From the NCBI GenBank assembly GCA_020160935.1, contig JAIUPL010000002.1, forward strand, positions 248,001-312,000: DNA of 64,000 bases, written 5' to 3'. The notes under the pieces are model-generated. The model was not told the DNA's origin. It did no database searches and saw nothing but the letters and a program-made list of their open reading frames with translations. The translations under genes were made by a program, and so were the position numbers. Origin of the DNA: Bacteroidota bacterium (lineage in GTDB: Bacteria; Bacteroidota; Bacteroidia; Chitinophagales; Saprospiraceae). This document shows, piece after piece, positions 44,025-51,758 of the stretch (position 1 is the stretch's first letter; each line of letters opens with the position of its first letter).

Positions 44025-44792
44025 ATGTTGTTTCGATATCTGTTAAGCCTCTTTTTATTCACAACGGCTGTGCTGAACGCACAAACCGATTCGATCCTGG
44101 TCGTCGAACCGGAGGAAGTGCAGGAAGCAATAGAAGAAGGTGTGGATGTTCCGGCAGACGATCCGGACGCATACATTCCTCCGGCGGCTAAACCTGTCGC
44201 CATGCGTGACGTAAAAGACGACCAATGGGCCAAAGCAGCATCCGGGCTCGATTACAGCAAAGACGTGCCCGAGCCGCCAAAGCCAGAAAAAGAAAAAAAG
44301 CAAAACAATCCATCCGCGCCCAATATCGACTGGGGGGGATTAGGGTCGTTTCTAGGGCAGATTTTGCAGATCATAGCCATTATTGCGGCCATTATCGGAA
44401 TTGCTTACGGAATTTACAAGGCCATGAATGCCCCGCGCAACCGGCAAATTGCCCGCGACGGCGTAGAAATTACCCTTGATAATGTGGAGCAGTACATCCA
44501 TGAATCCGACCTCGATCATTTTCTGAGAGAAGCGCTGGCGGCAGGAAATTATGCGCTGGCCATTCGGCTGTATTATTTGCAGGTCATCAAACATTTTTCC
44601 GAAACCGGCGCCATCCGCTGGTCGCGCGAAAAAACCAACCGCGATTACCTCCGCGAAACCCGCAACCACCGCTCCGCCGATGCCTTCCGGGTGGCTACCC
44701 GTATCTACGAACGCGTGTGGTATGGCAACCAGCCCGTTGACGAGGCCTATTACCGCCACCTCGAACCTTCCTTCCGCGCCCTCCTTTCCTAA
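44025..44792 (+). CDS. DUF4129 domain membrane protein
   Basis: A 255-residue protein. A signal peptide (LLSLFLFTTAVLNAQ), an acidic/Pro-rich periplasmic linker (about 20-105), one membrane segment (SFLGQILQIIAIIAAIIGIAYG), then a C-terminal DUF4129 domain of about 120 residues (HFLREALAAGNYALAIRLYY, SREKTNRDYLRETR, RVWYGNQPVDEAYYRHLEP). In many Bacteroidota DUF4129 genes cluster with SpoIIM and MoxR genes, as here with SpoIIM. Function is unknown. It is bracketed by inverted GAGAGGT arrays at 43846 and 44797. Confidence 0.9.
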   Translation: MLFRYLLSLFLFTTAVLNAQTDSILVVEPEEVQEAIEEGVDVPADDPDAYIPPAAKPVAMRDVKDDQWAKAASGLDYSKDVPEPPKPEKEKKQNNPSAPNIDWGGLGSFLGQILQIIAIIAAIIGIAYGIYKAMNAPRNRQIARDGVEITLDNVEQYIHESDLDHFLREALAAGNYALAIRLYYLQVIKHFSETGAIRWSREKTNRDYLRETRNHRSADAFRVATRIYERVWYGNQPVDEAYYRHLEPSFRALLS

Positions 44793-44796
44793 ATAT

Positions 44797-44827
44797 CTCT
44801 CACTTCTCACCTCTCACCTCTCACCTC
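44797..44827 (+). repeat. CTCTCAC word array just before hemW
   Basis: Four CTCTCAC-type words (complement of GAGAGGT) end 6 nt before the GTG start of hemW, so they occupy the place of a ribosome binding site. No purine-rich Shine-Dalgarno sequence is present. Confidence 0.85.
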
Positions 44828-44833
44828 TTTTTA

Positions 44834-46000
44834 GTGCTCTACCTCCACATCCCTTTCTGCAAACAAGCCTGCCATTATTGCAACTTTCACTTTTCCACTT
44901 CCCTGAAGCAGAAAGATGCTATGGTAGATGCCTTGTTGAAAGAAATGGAACTGCGCAGCGATTACCTGGCCGACAAACGCCTGGAGTCGGTGTATTTTGG
45001 AGGGGGCACGCCTTCCCTGCTGGGACTGAACGACCTGGAGCGCATTTTTGAAACCATACATCGACTCTTTCAGATAGCGCCCGATGCAGAAATAACGCTG
45101 GAAGCCAATCCCGACGATTTGAATCGGGAAACACTGCGTGACTTGCGCAATAACACGCCTGTGAATCGCCTGAGCATTGGTATTCAGTCGTTTAGAGATG
45201 CCGACCTGGTGTGGATGAACCGGGCGCACCGCAGCAACGAGGCACGTTCCTGTATCGAGCATGCATTGGCTACGGGATTTCAGGACCTGACCATCGACCT
45301 CATTTATGGTGCACCCACTACGTCAGACGAGCAATGGCAGGAAAACCTGGCGATTGCGTTTGACTATGGCATTCCGCACCTGTCGTGCTACTGCCTCACG
45401 GTAGAGGAAGGCACGGCGCTGGGTACGTTTGTACGCCGGGGGCAACAACCACCCGTGGATGAAGAAAAAGCCGCGAGACAGTTTGAATACCTGATACAGG
45501 CCACGGAAACAGCCGGCTATGACCACTACGAAATTTCCAATTTTGCCCATCCGGGTCGCTATGCACGGCACAACAGCAACTACTGGCGCGGCGCGCATTA
45601 CCTCGGGGTGGGCCCTTCGGCGCATTCCTTTGATGGGGGGGCTCGGCAATGGAATATTTCCAATAATGCTCTGTACATCAAGGCTTTACAAGAAGAGAAA
45701 GTGCCTTTCGAACGCGAGGTGCTTACACCGGAACAACGTTTTAACGAGTACCTGATGACCGCTCTGCGTACGATATGGGGTGCGGAGCGCTCCCAAATGG
45801 AACAAATCGATCCGGCATTTGCTGCTCATTTCGAACAGGCTGTGCAGGCTTTTCTGGCTTCCGGTACTGTTGAAAAAATAGCCGACACTTATCGGCTTAC
45901 CCGGGAAGGAAAACTTTTGGCCGATCGAATTGCCATGGAATTGTTCGTGGACAATGCTTCGGGCCTTCATAACAATACAAAAAAGTCGCCAGATTCATAA
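44834..46000 (+). CDS. hemW: Radical SAM haem chaperone HemW
   Basis: A 388-residue radical SAM protein. The cluster motif CKQACHYC (C9, C13, C16) directly follows LYLHIPF at the N-terminus, the characteristic HemW start, and the HemN-like GGGTPSLL, NPDDLNRETLRDLR, RLSIGIQSF, TIDLIYGAPT and NYWRGAHYLGVGPSAHS are present. Translation must begin at GTG 44834, since only this start gives the MxYxHIPFC opening. HemW transfers haem to acceptor proteins; relatives were formerly labelled coproporphyrinogen oxidase. Follows DUF4129 with an array between. Confidence 0.95.
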   Translation: MLYLHIPFCKQACHYCNFHFSTSLKQKDAMVDALLKEMELRSDYLADKRLESVYFGGGTPSLLGLNDLERIFETIHRLFQIAPDAEITLEANPDDLNRETLRDLRNNTPVNRLSIGIQSFRDADLVWMNRAHRSNEARSCIEHALATGFQDLTIDLIYGAPTTSDEQWQENLAIAFDYGIPHLSCYCLTVEEGTALGTFVRRGQQPPVDEEKAARQFEYLIQATETAGYDHYEISNFAHPGRYARHNSNYWRGAHYLGVGPSAHSFDGGARQWNISNNALYIKALQEEKVPFEREVLTPEQRFNEYLMTALRTIWGAERSQMEQIDPAFAAHFEQAVQAFLASGTVEKIADTYRLTREGKLLADRIAMELFVDNASGLHNNTKKSPDS

Positions 46001-46069
46001 AAATAATAAGAGCGCTGGATACATTTACTGCCGAAAATATCAACTTTCATTTAACAAAACGAACCAATC

Positions 46070-46354
46070 ATGATTCAGGAACTCAAAGCATTCTTATTGC
46101 GTGGCGATGTGCTGGCACTGGCAGTAGCCGTTATCATTGCCGGCGCTTTCTCGAAAATCATCGACTCGTTAGTAAACGACATTATCTCCCCAATCCTGGG
46201 CTACATCACCGGAAATCCGGATTTTTCGGCCGTGATGATCGGCAATATTAAAGTAGGCAACTTCATCAATGCCGTAGTTAATTTCGTCATGGTGGGCACA
46301 GTTCTTTTCTTCCTCGTTAAAGCGGCAGGAAAAAAGGGAGAAGACATCAAATAA
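46070..46354 (+). CDS. mscL: Large-conductance mechanosensitive channel MscL (short form)
   Basis: A 94-residue protein with the two MscL membrane helices: N-terminal FLLRGDVLALAVAVIIAGAFSKIIDSLVNDIISPILG (first helix and loop start) and NFINAVVNFVMVGTVLFFLVKAAGKKGE (second helix). The R-G-[DN]-V motif and the helix pairing are diagnostic. E. coli MscL has 136 residues; here the periplasmic loop is cut to about 15 residues and the C-terminal bundle helix is missing after the second helix, so the protein ends in GEDIK. Probably opens on hypo-osmotic shock. Whether it is functional in this minimal form is a fair question. Confidence 0.9.
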   Translation: MIQELKAFLLRGDVLALAVAVIIAGAFSKIIDSLVNDIISPILGYITGNPDFSAVMIGNIKVGNFINAVVNFVMVGTVLFFLVKAAGKKGEDIK

Positions 46355-46424
46355 ACACTTTTTACGAAAAAAACATGGAACCAACTGCCTGAATGGCAGC
46401 ATTGTAATTTTTTTTTCATTCCGG

Positions 46425-46461
46425 GAGGCGTTTGTGTGCGACACAAATGCCTCTCTTTTTT
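46425..46461 (+). terminator. Rho-independent terminator after mscL
   Basis: GAGGCGTTTGTGT (46425-46437) pairs with ACACAAATGCCTC (46441-46453), with one G-U pair and a GCG loop, followed by a T-rich run. It lies 70 nt after the mscL stop. The AT-rich stretch 46462-46650 shows no gene. Confidence 0.85.
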
Positions 46462-46655
46462 ATCCAAACATGCTTTGCAAATTCAATTTTTTATTTGGAA
46501 TGAAAACCTGTGCAGAATATTATTCCACGACTTTTTAGGAAAAAATTATGATTGCTATTTTGAAAGAGAATCTAGTCTCCTGACTAAATGTTTTAAAAAT
46601 GCGTAAATTAAAATTTTACAAAACGTTAATTATTGCTATTAAAACAAACTATTAT

Positions 46656-46684
46656 TTTGTTTAACTGTTTTTCCCGTATCTTTG
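46656..46684 (+). promoter_or_regulatory. Bacteroidota promoter of the SnoaL-HHH gene
   Basis: TTTG at 46656-46659 and TATCTTTG at 46677-46684 are separated by 17 nt, a good match to the TTTG/TAnnTTTG pattern, in a very AT-rich region. The ATG at 46721 is 36 nt further on. Confidence 0.75.
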
Positions 46685-46720
46685 CCCCAGAATTTTTCTT
46701 TCACCAAACGAATTCGACTT

Positions 46721-47449
46721 ATGAAATTGCAACAACTTGTGGACGCGCTGGACGCCCAGATCACAAAAGGCGACATCCTCGGGGCTTTTGAAACATTTGC
46801 TGCCGACGACTGCGTGACACTCAGCAATGAGGCCGATAAAACCTACTCCAAAGCCCAGAAGGCAGAAGCGCTGCGCTGGTTCCTCCACCATGTAGCCACT
46901 ACCAATCGCATCGAACGTTTTGCCGTACAAGTATTGAATGATACTACTACCGATTCGCAGTTTGTATTCGATTTTACCGACCACTACGGTCGCCCAATGG
47001 TGTACAATGAAGTGATCCGCCGCACCTGGAACAATGGAAAAGTAACAGAAGAACTGTACCTGATGGGCCAAACCATCGAAGTAGCCAAACCTGCCAAAAA
47101 AGCAACGGCTACTACGAAGAAATCTGCCGAACCTGCTGCCGATAAAAAACCGGCTACTAAAAGCGCAAAAACCAAAGCCGAACAAACGGCCCCGGTTGCT
47201 GCCGACGACCTGACCATCGTGGAAGGCATCGGCCCAAAAATCGCTGAAATTCTGACTGCCGCCGGCATCGCTACTTTCGCTCAACTGGCTGCCAGCAAAC
47301 CCGCTGCTATCAAAACCATTCTGGAAGCAGCCGGCAAACGGTATCAAATGCACGACCCCGCTACCTGGCCGAAACAGGCTGCACTTGCCCGCGACGGCAA
47401 AACAGCACAACTCGCCAAACTGCAGGGTGAACTGAAAGCAGGGAAATAA
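46721..47449 (+). CDS. SnoaL-like domain joined to a helix-hairpin-helix domain
   Basis: A 242-residue protein from ATG 46721. Residues 1-115 form a SnoaL/NTF2-like domain (LVDALDAQITKGDILGAFET, EALRWFLHHVATTNRIERF, NEVIRRTWNNGKVTEELYL). A Lys/Ala/Thr-rich linker follows (about 122-165). Residues 170-242 are an HHH domain of the kind fused to ribosomal protein L21 in some bacteria (LTIVEGIGPKIAEILTAAGI, TFAQLAASKPAAI, DPATWPKQAALARDGK). The HHH suggests DNA or RNA binding. It is preceded by one of the best promoters in the window and followed by a strong terminator, so it is probably an individually expressed unit. The pairing of these two domains is unusual. Confidence 0.85.
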   Translation: MKLQQLVDALDAQITKGDILGAFETFAADDCVTLSNEADKTYSKAQKAEALRWFLHHVATTNRIERFAVQVLNDTTTDSQFVFDFTDHYGRPMVYNEVIRRTWNNGKVTEELYLMGQTIEVAKPAKKATATTKKSAEPAADKKPATKSAKTKAEQTAPVAADDLTIVEGIGPKIAEILTAAGIATFAQLAASKPAAIKTILEAAGKRYQMHDPATWPKQAALARDGKTAQLAKLQGELKAGK

Positions 47450-47507
47450 AGTCCCTCCCGGCCTGATCCGACCCAAGGATGAGGTGTAAGGGCAAAAATT
47501 ATTGCTG

Positions 47508-47547
47508 TCCCGAATTTTTCACTTGTTGAAAATTCGGGATTTTTTTT
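47508..47547 (+). terminator. Rho-independent terminator after the SnoaL-HHH gene
   Basis: TCCCGAATTTT (47508-47518) and AAAATTCGGGA (47529-47539) pair perfectly around a 10-nt loop, followed by eight T residues. It ends the preceding transcript 58 nt after the stop codon. Confidence 0.92.
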
Positions 47548-47550
47548 GTG

Positions 47551-47665
47551 ACACGGATCGCGCGGATGTTGACGGATTTGCACGGATTGGCTGCATTTAC
47601 AAGAGAAATTTTCACTTCTGAAAATCCAATCCGTGTAAATCTGTCAACATCCGCGCGATCCGTGT
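47551..47665. repeat. Inverted CACGGATT word arrays upstream of accD
   Basis: Left arm 47551-47590 and right arm 47626-47665 match in 38 of 40 positions as reverse complements, with a 35-nt loop. Words are CACGGAT, GCGCGGATG, GACGGATT. It lies just past the terminator at 47508, so here terminator and word-array hairpin are separate structures. Nothing else is seen in 47450-47814 apart from the -7 element. Confidence 0.95.
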
Positions 47666-47686
47666 ATAAGGTGTGCCACATACTGT

Positions 47687-47694
47687 TATCTTTG
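47687..47694 (+). promoter_or_regulatory. -7 element TATCTTTG upstream of accD
   Basis: TATCTTTG, identical to the -7 box of the SnoaL-HHH promoter, lies 120 nt before the accD start. The position of the -33 box falls at the outer end of the inverted repeat and has no clear TTTG. Confidence 0.5.
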
Positions 47695-47814
47695 CCACCC
47701 GAATCCGCTTTTACCCGATTATCAACTGCTGATAACCTATCAATTTGTGCCCAGGTGGTATATTTACGGCCACAGCCCGACCTATTCCACTGCCCTAACA
47801 ACGGATAACGACCT

Positions 47815-48699
47815 ATGAGTTGGTATAAACGACTTCGCGAAGGAATCTCAACTGCCACCAAGTCCAAAAAAGATGTCCCGGAAGGCATCTGGTTTCAATG
47901 CAAAAAATGCAAGGAAACCAGTACCATGCGTGCCCTTCGCGACAACTATTACAAATGCCCCAAATGCGACTACCATACCGCGATTGGTTCGGAAGAATAC
48001 TTTGAACTCCTGTTCGACGAACATCAGTACATCACCTTGCACGATGACCTCGTGTCGGTAGACGTGTTGCATTTTACCGACCTGAAACCCTACGACAAGC
48101 GACTGGAAGAAAGCCGCAAAAAAACGGGGCTCAACGATGCCCTGGCCATCGGCGCCGGCAATGTACACGGCTACCCGCTGGTAGTGGCAGCCATGGATTT
48201 CAAATTTATCGGCGGCTCGATGGGCTCGGTGGTAGGTGAAAAAATCTCGCTGGCCATCGACTATGCCCTCGAAACACAATCAGGGCTGCTCATTATCTCC
48301 AAATCGGGCGGCGCACGTATGATGGAGAGCGCTTTTTCCCTTATGCAAATGGCCAAAACCAGCGCCAAACTGACCCTGCTGGCCAAAGCGCGACTGCCTT
48401 ATTTCTCCCTGATGACCGATCCGACGACCGGCGGCGTCACGGCATCCTATGCCATGCTGGGCGACATCAACCTGGCCGAGCCGGGCGCACTGATCGGCTT
48501 TGCAGGCCCCCGTGTCATCCGTGAAACCATCAAACGCGACTTGCCTGAAGGTTTCCAGACGGCCGAGTATTTGCTGGAAAATGGCTTTGTAGACCTGATC
48601 GTTAATCGCAAGGATCTGAGGGAAACGATGGGCGATTTGCTGGCGTTTTTTGAAAAGAATTTACATGTGGATACTGTTGAAGAAAGGCAGGGATTGTAG
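47815..48699 (+). CDS. accD: Acetyl-CoA carboxylase carboxyltransferase subunit beta
   Basis: A 294-residue subunit of the carboxyltransferase that makes malonyl-CoA for fatty acid synthesis. The N-terminal zinc ribbon has C29, C32, C48 and C51 (CKKC and CPKC). The crotonase-like core shows MDFKFIGGSMGSVVGEKISL, SGGARMMESAFSLMQMAKTS and DPTTGGVTASYAMLGD. Usual length is about 285-305. AccA is not in the window. The TAG stop lies at the edge of the CACGGATT word arrays at 48713. Confidence 0.97.
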   Translation: MSWYKRLREGISTATKSKKDVPEGIWFQCKKCKETSTMRALRDNYYKCPKCDYHTAIGSEEYFELLFDEHQYITLHDDLVSVDVLHFTDLKPYDKRLEESRKKTGLNDALAIGAGNVHGYPLVVAAMDFKFIGGSMGSVVGEKISLAIDYALETQSGLLIISKSGGARMMESAFSLMQMAKTSAKLTLLAKARLPYFSLMTDPTTGGVTASYAMLGDINLAEPGALIGFAGPRVIRETIKRDLPEGFQTAEYLLENGFVDLIVNRKDLRETMGDLLAFFEKNLHVDTVEERQGL

Positions 48700-48712
48700 C
48701 AACACGGATTGC

Positions 48713-48828
48713 AACACGGATTGCGCAGAAATAAACGGATTACACAGATTGGATTAGAATGAAGGAACAATTGTCTCATACGCTCAATCCAATCTGTGTA
48801 ATCTGTTTATTTCTGTGCAATCCGTGTT
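48713..48828. repeat. Inverted CACGGATTG word arrays spanning a convergent stop codon
   Basis: Left arm 48713-48755 and right arm 48786-48828 match in 41 of 43 positions; loop of 30 nt. The words are CACGGATTGC, CAGAAATAAA, CGGATTACACA. Read on the minus strand the right arm encodes the last residues TRIAQK and the TAA stop (48807-48809) of the acyltransferase. The accD stop at 48697-48699 lies 14 nt before the left arm. Confidence 0.96.
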
Positions 48829-49841
48829 TCAAAATAGAAATACGACACATGGCCTGCCACCAGTGTCCCAACCAGGGCTACCGGAAATATCCACCATTCC
48901 GAAGCGTGTAAATACCGCACATGCAGCGCCTTGACCGCCCGAAATACGAGCGGATGCAGCAAATAAACCGAATACGATATGGCGCCCAGCCAGTGTAGCA
49001 AGCGGTGTGCATTTCCCGACCAGCGAACATTCAGTAAAAAAACAGCGGCTGTGATCATGATCGCTGCCAGAGAGAAAATGACCCGGTGTGTGCCGCTTAC
49101 CAGTGTAACTGGCTCATTTCCAACAGGATATACAAAAAGCGCCAGCGTGCCTGCTCCCATCACCAGTCGCCAAAACCTGGGCGAAAGTTGCTGCAAGGAA
49201 TCTTGATACAAACAAATGGCAACGCCAGATGCAAAGAAAAAGGCATGGTTGATAGCCTGCACATACACCGGCCACCAGATATCCTGCGGCGTATTTTTCT
49301 GCATGAAAACAGGTTGGCAGGCATAGTACAGGGCATAGACGAACAGCGAAACAGCAGCAAACAGCACCGAACGCCTGTCTTTTGTACCCAGCCAGATCAA
49401 CAAGGGAAAAAACGAGTAGTACACCCACTCACAGCCGATAGACCAGGCGCCGGTGGCAATGTCGCCTGCTGCATAAATAAACCCGAACAGGCAACTCAAA
49501 TTGAGTGCAATTTGCAGGAAAGAAAAATGCGTTTCTTCCAGAACAATCGTGGCCAGCGTGGCTAACCACAGCAGCGGAAAAATACGCAGCACACGTTTCC
49601 ACATGAAATGCGCCCACGAAGTCATTCGACTAAAATCGGTTCTCTGGTAAACCGAAGTGAGCGCTATTCCACTGATAATGAAAAAGATAGAAACCGCGTA
49701 CACCCCCAGCCGGCCTTGGGGAGTGGCGGGATTCCAGGTTTGAGTGATCCATTTTTCATAATGAAACACCAGCACGGCCAGGGCCATGAGTCCACGCAGG
49801 TAGTCGAGCGCGACGTATCGGGTTACACCTCCACTTTCCAC
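48807..49841 (-). CDS. Membrane acyltransferase (acyltransferase family 3, OafA/YrhL-like)
   Basis: A 344-residue integral membrane protein with about ten hydrophobic segments. The start [20 protein letters not shown] carries the family block with the active-site His; [15 protein letters not shown] and [17 protein letters not shown] follow, typical of the OafA group. It would acylate a surface carbohydrate. The only plausible start is GTG 49841, which overlaps the end of the upstream HAD gene by 19 nt, so the two are an operon. The last seven residues come from the CACGGATT inverted repeat. Confidence 0.87.
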   Translation of the reverse strand: MESGGVTRYVALDYLRGLMALAVLVFHYEKWITQTWNPATPQGRLGVYAVSIFFIISGIALTSVYQRTDFSRMTSWAHFMWKRVLRIFPLLWLATLATIVLEETHFSFLQIALNLSCLFGFIYAAGDIATGAWSIGCEWVYYSFFPLLIWLGTKDRRSVLFAAVSLFVYALYYACQPVFMQKNTPQDIWWPVYVQAINHAFFFASGVAICLYQDSLQQLSPRFWRLVMGAGTLALFVYPVGNEPVTLVSGTHRVIFSLAAIMITAAVFLLNVRWSGNAHRLLHWLGAISYSVYLLHPLVFRAVKALHVRYLHASEWWIFPVALVGTLVAGHVSYFYFETRIAQK

Positions 49842-50431
49842 TCGCGCAGGGTTTCGCGCAATGAATGGGCGCCCTGGAAATGAATACCGTTGATGCCGAC
49901 GGCCTCGGCGCCTTCCACATTGGTCAGGCTGTCGTCGATGAATACCGCCGATTCCGGCTCTACACTGTATCGATCGAGCAGAATTTCGTAGATGTCGGAA
50001 AATGGTTTGCGCGTTTTTTCGTCGCCCGATACCACAATGCCCTCAAACCAGTGCAGAAAATCGTAACGCTCCAGCGCCACGGGAAAAGTTTCATTGCTCC
50101 AGTTGGTGAGTGCCAGCAGCCGGTACTGCCCGTTGTCGCGGATGTCGCGTAGCAGTTCCACAGTGTCGTGAATAGGACCGCCCAGCATTTCTTCCCAGCG
50201 GCCGTAGAAAGCGCGGATTTCCGGTTCCCAATCCGGATGCTGATTTACCAGCAGGGAGGTTCCTTCCTCTAGCGTTCGGCCTGCATCTTGCTCCACATTC
50301 CAGTCGTGTGTGGCAATGTTTTCAAAGAAAAAACGCCGTTTCTCCGGGTCTGGAATAACGTGCTTGAACACATATTCCGGGTTCCAGTCGATCAGAACGC
50401 CGCCGAGGTCGAAGATAATGGTTGAGATCAT
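49823..50431 (-). CDS. HAD-superfamily hydrolase, subfamily IA
   Basis: A 202-residue protein from ATG 50431, starting [20 protein letters not shown]. Motif I is DLGGVLID in place of the DxDxT pattern (first Asp present, nucleophile position occupied), motif [11 protein letters not shown], motif [16 protein letters not shown], motif [17 protein letters not shown]. These belong to the YihX-like subfamily of sugar phosphate phosphatases. An alternative start further up at 50461 would add ten residues encoded by the array. It lies between YchF (44 nt upstream) and the acyltransferase. Confidence 0.91.
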   Translation of the reverse strand: MISTIIFDLGGVLIDWNPEYVFKHVIPDPEKRRFFFENIATHDWNVEQDAGRTLEEGTSLLVNQHPDWEPEIRAFYGRWEEMLGGPIHDTVELLRDIRDNGQYRLLALTNWSNETFPVALERYDFLHWFEGIVVSGDEKTRKPFSDIYEILLDRYSVEPESAVFIDDSLTNVEGAEAVGINGIHFQGAHSLRETLREWKVEV

Positions 50432-50434
50432 TAG

Positions 50435-50472
50435 AGGCGAGAGGTGAAAGGTGAGATGCAAGAGGTGAAATG
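50435..50472 (-). repeat. Single GAGAGGT-family array between ychF and the HAD gene
   Basis: On the minus strand the array reads CACCTCT, CACCTTT, CACCTCT-like words, ending directly in front of the HAD ATG. There is no opposite arm within 44 nt. It has the same polarity as the array in front of hemW: CACCTCT before a start codon. Confidence 0.75.
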
Positions 50473-50475
50473 CCG

Positions 50476-51582
50476 TTATACGTTGAAGCGGAAGTGCATG
50501 ATATCGCCGTCGGCCACCACGTATTCCTTGCCTTCAACCGACATTTTTCCGGCTTCTTTCACTTTGGCTTCGGAGCCGTAGGATACAAAATCGTCGTATT
50601 TAATCACTTCTGCGCGGATAAACCCTTTTTCAAAATCGGAGTGAATCACGCCGGCTGCTTCCGGGCCTTTGGCCCCGCGGCGCACTGTCCAGGCGCGTAC
50701 TTCCTTCACGCCAGCAGTAAAGTAGGTGATGAGGTTCAGCAGTTTATACGCTGAGCGGATAAGGCGGTTGACGCCCGGCTCGCTCAGGCCCATCATTTCC
50801 AGAAACTCCTGGCGCTCTTCTTTGGTTTCCATTTCGGCAATTTGCGCTTCGATACCCGCACAAATCATGATCACCTCGGCTTTTTCTGCGGCCACAGCCT
50901 TGCTGAAGGCCTCGGTGTGGGCATTGCCTTTTTCAATGGCCGATTCATCTACGTTGCATACATACAACACGGGCTTGGCTGTGAGCAGTGCAAGGTCGCG
51001 TTGCACGAGGGTACGGCCATCGTCGTCCATATCGGCCAGCAGTTCGCGTACGACACGGCCTTTTTCCAGGTGCGCTTTCACGAGTGTCAGCACTTCGAGC
51101 GCTTTAGCGTCGTCTTTGCTACCCATGCGGGCTGCACGTGCTACTTTATCGATGCGTTTTTCCACTGTTTCCAGGTCTTTCAGGCACAGTTCGAGGTCGA
51201 TCACCTCTTTATCGCGCACGGGGTCGACGGAGCCGTCGACGTGCACCACATTGTCGTCGTCGAAACAGCGCACCACATGCACAATGGCGTCTACCTCACG
51301 GATGTTGGCCAGAAACTGGTTGCCCAGGCCCTCACCTTTGCTCGCGCCTTTGATCAGTCCGGCGATGTCGACGATTTCAACGGTCGTAGGCTGTGTATTT
51401 TGCGGCTCCACGATTTCTGTAAGTTTGTCGAGCCGCGCATCGGGCACGGTAATGATACCCACATTGGGGTCTTTGGTCGCGAAAGGATAGTTGGCCGCCA
51501 GCGCTTTTGCGTTGGTGAGCGCATTAAAAAGAGTAGATTTGCCGACGTTGGGCAGGCCAACGATACCACACTGCAGAGCCAT
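50476..51582 (-). CDS. ychF: Redox-responsive GTPase/ATPase YchF (OLA1 family)
   Basis: A 368-residue P-loop NTPase of the Obg-HflX superfamily. ATG 51582 gives the family start MALQCGIVGLPNVGKSTLFN; the longer frame is translated leader. G1 is GLPNVGKST, G3 is DIAGLIKGA, G4 is NVDESA in place of NKxD, consistent with the ATP preference of YchF. Further: GLGNQFLANIREVDAIVHVV and the C-terminal TGS domain (TVRRGAKGPEAAGVIHSDFE, FVSYGSEAKVKEAGK). The protein binds ribosomes and is conserved in almost all bacteria. Confidence 0.97.
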   Translation of the reverse strand: MALQCGIVGLPNVGKSTLFNALTNAKALAANYPFATKDPNVGIITVPDARLDKLTEIVEPQNTQPTTVEIVDIAGLIKGASKGEGLGNQFLANIREVDAIVHVVRCFDDDNVVHVDGSVDPVRDKEVIDLELCLKDLETVEKRIDKVARAARMGSKDDAKALEVLTLVKAHLEKGRVVRELLADMDDDGRTLVQRDLALLTAKPVLYVCNVDESAIEKGNAHTEAFSKAVAAEKAEVIMICAGIEAQIAEMETKEERQEFLEMMGLSEPGVNRLIRSAYKLLNLITYFTAGVKEVRAWTVRRGAKGPEAAGVIHSDFEKGFIRAEVIKYDDFVSYGSEAKVKEAGKMSVEGKEYVVADGDIMHFRFNV

Positions 51583-51689
51583 AAAACAGGTCGAATAAAT
51601 AATGGAATGAACGTTCCGAGGCGCGGGCTGTTTATTGCCCGACGGATCGTTTCGACGGCTTCCGGTAAAGCGGAGCGCCAAAACGGCCG

Positions 51690-51697
51690 CAAAAGTA
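51690..51697 (-). promoter_or_regulatory. -7 element TACTTTTG upstream of ychF
   Basis: On the minus strand TACTTTTG fits TAnnTTTG and lies 107 nt from the ychF start. A weak TTCAAG stands in the -33 area. The plus strand of the same interval may carry the divergent promoter for the AcpH gene (TTG 51712-51714, TAGTTTTC 51732-51739). Confidence 0.4.
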
Positions 51698-51758
51698 ATA
51701 AATTACACGGCTTGAACACGTATTTCCCTGATAGTTTTCACGACATCCTTACCGCACT

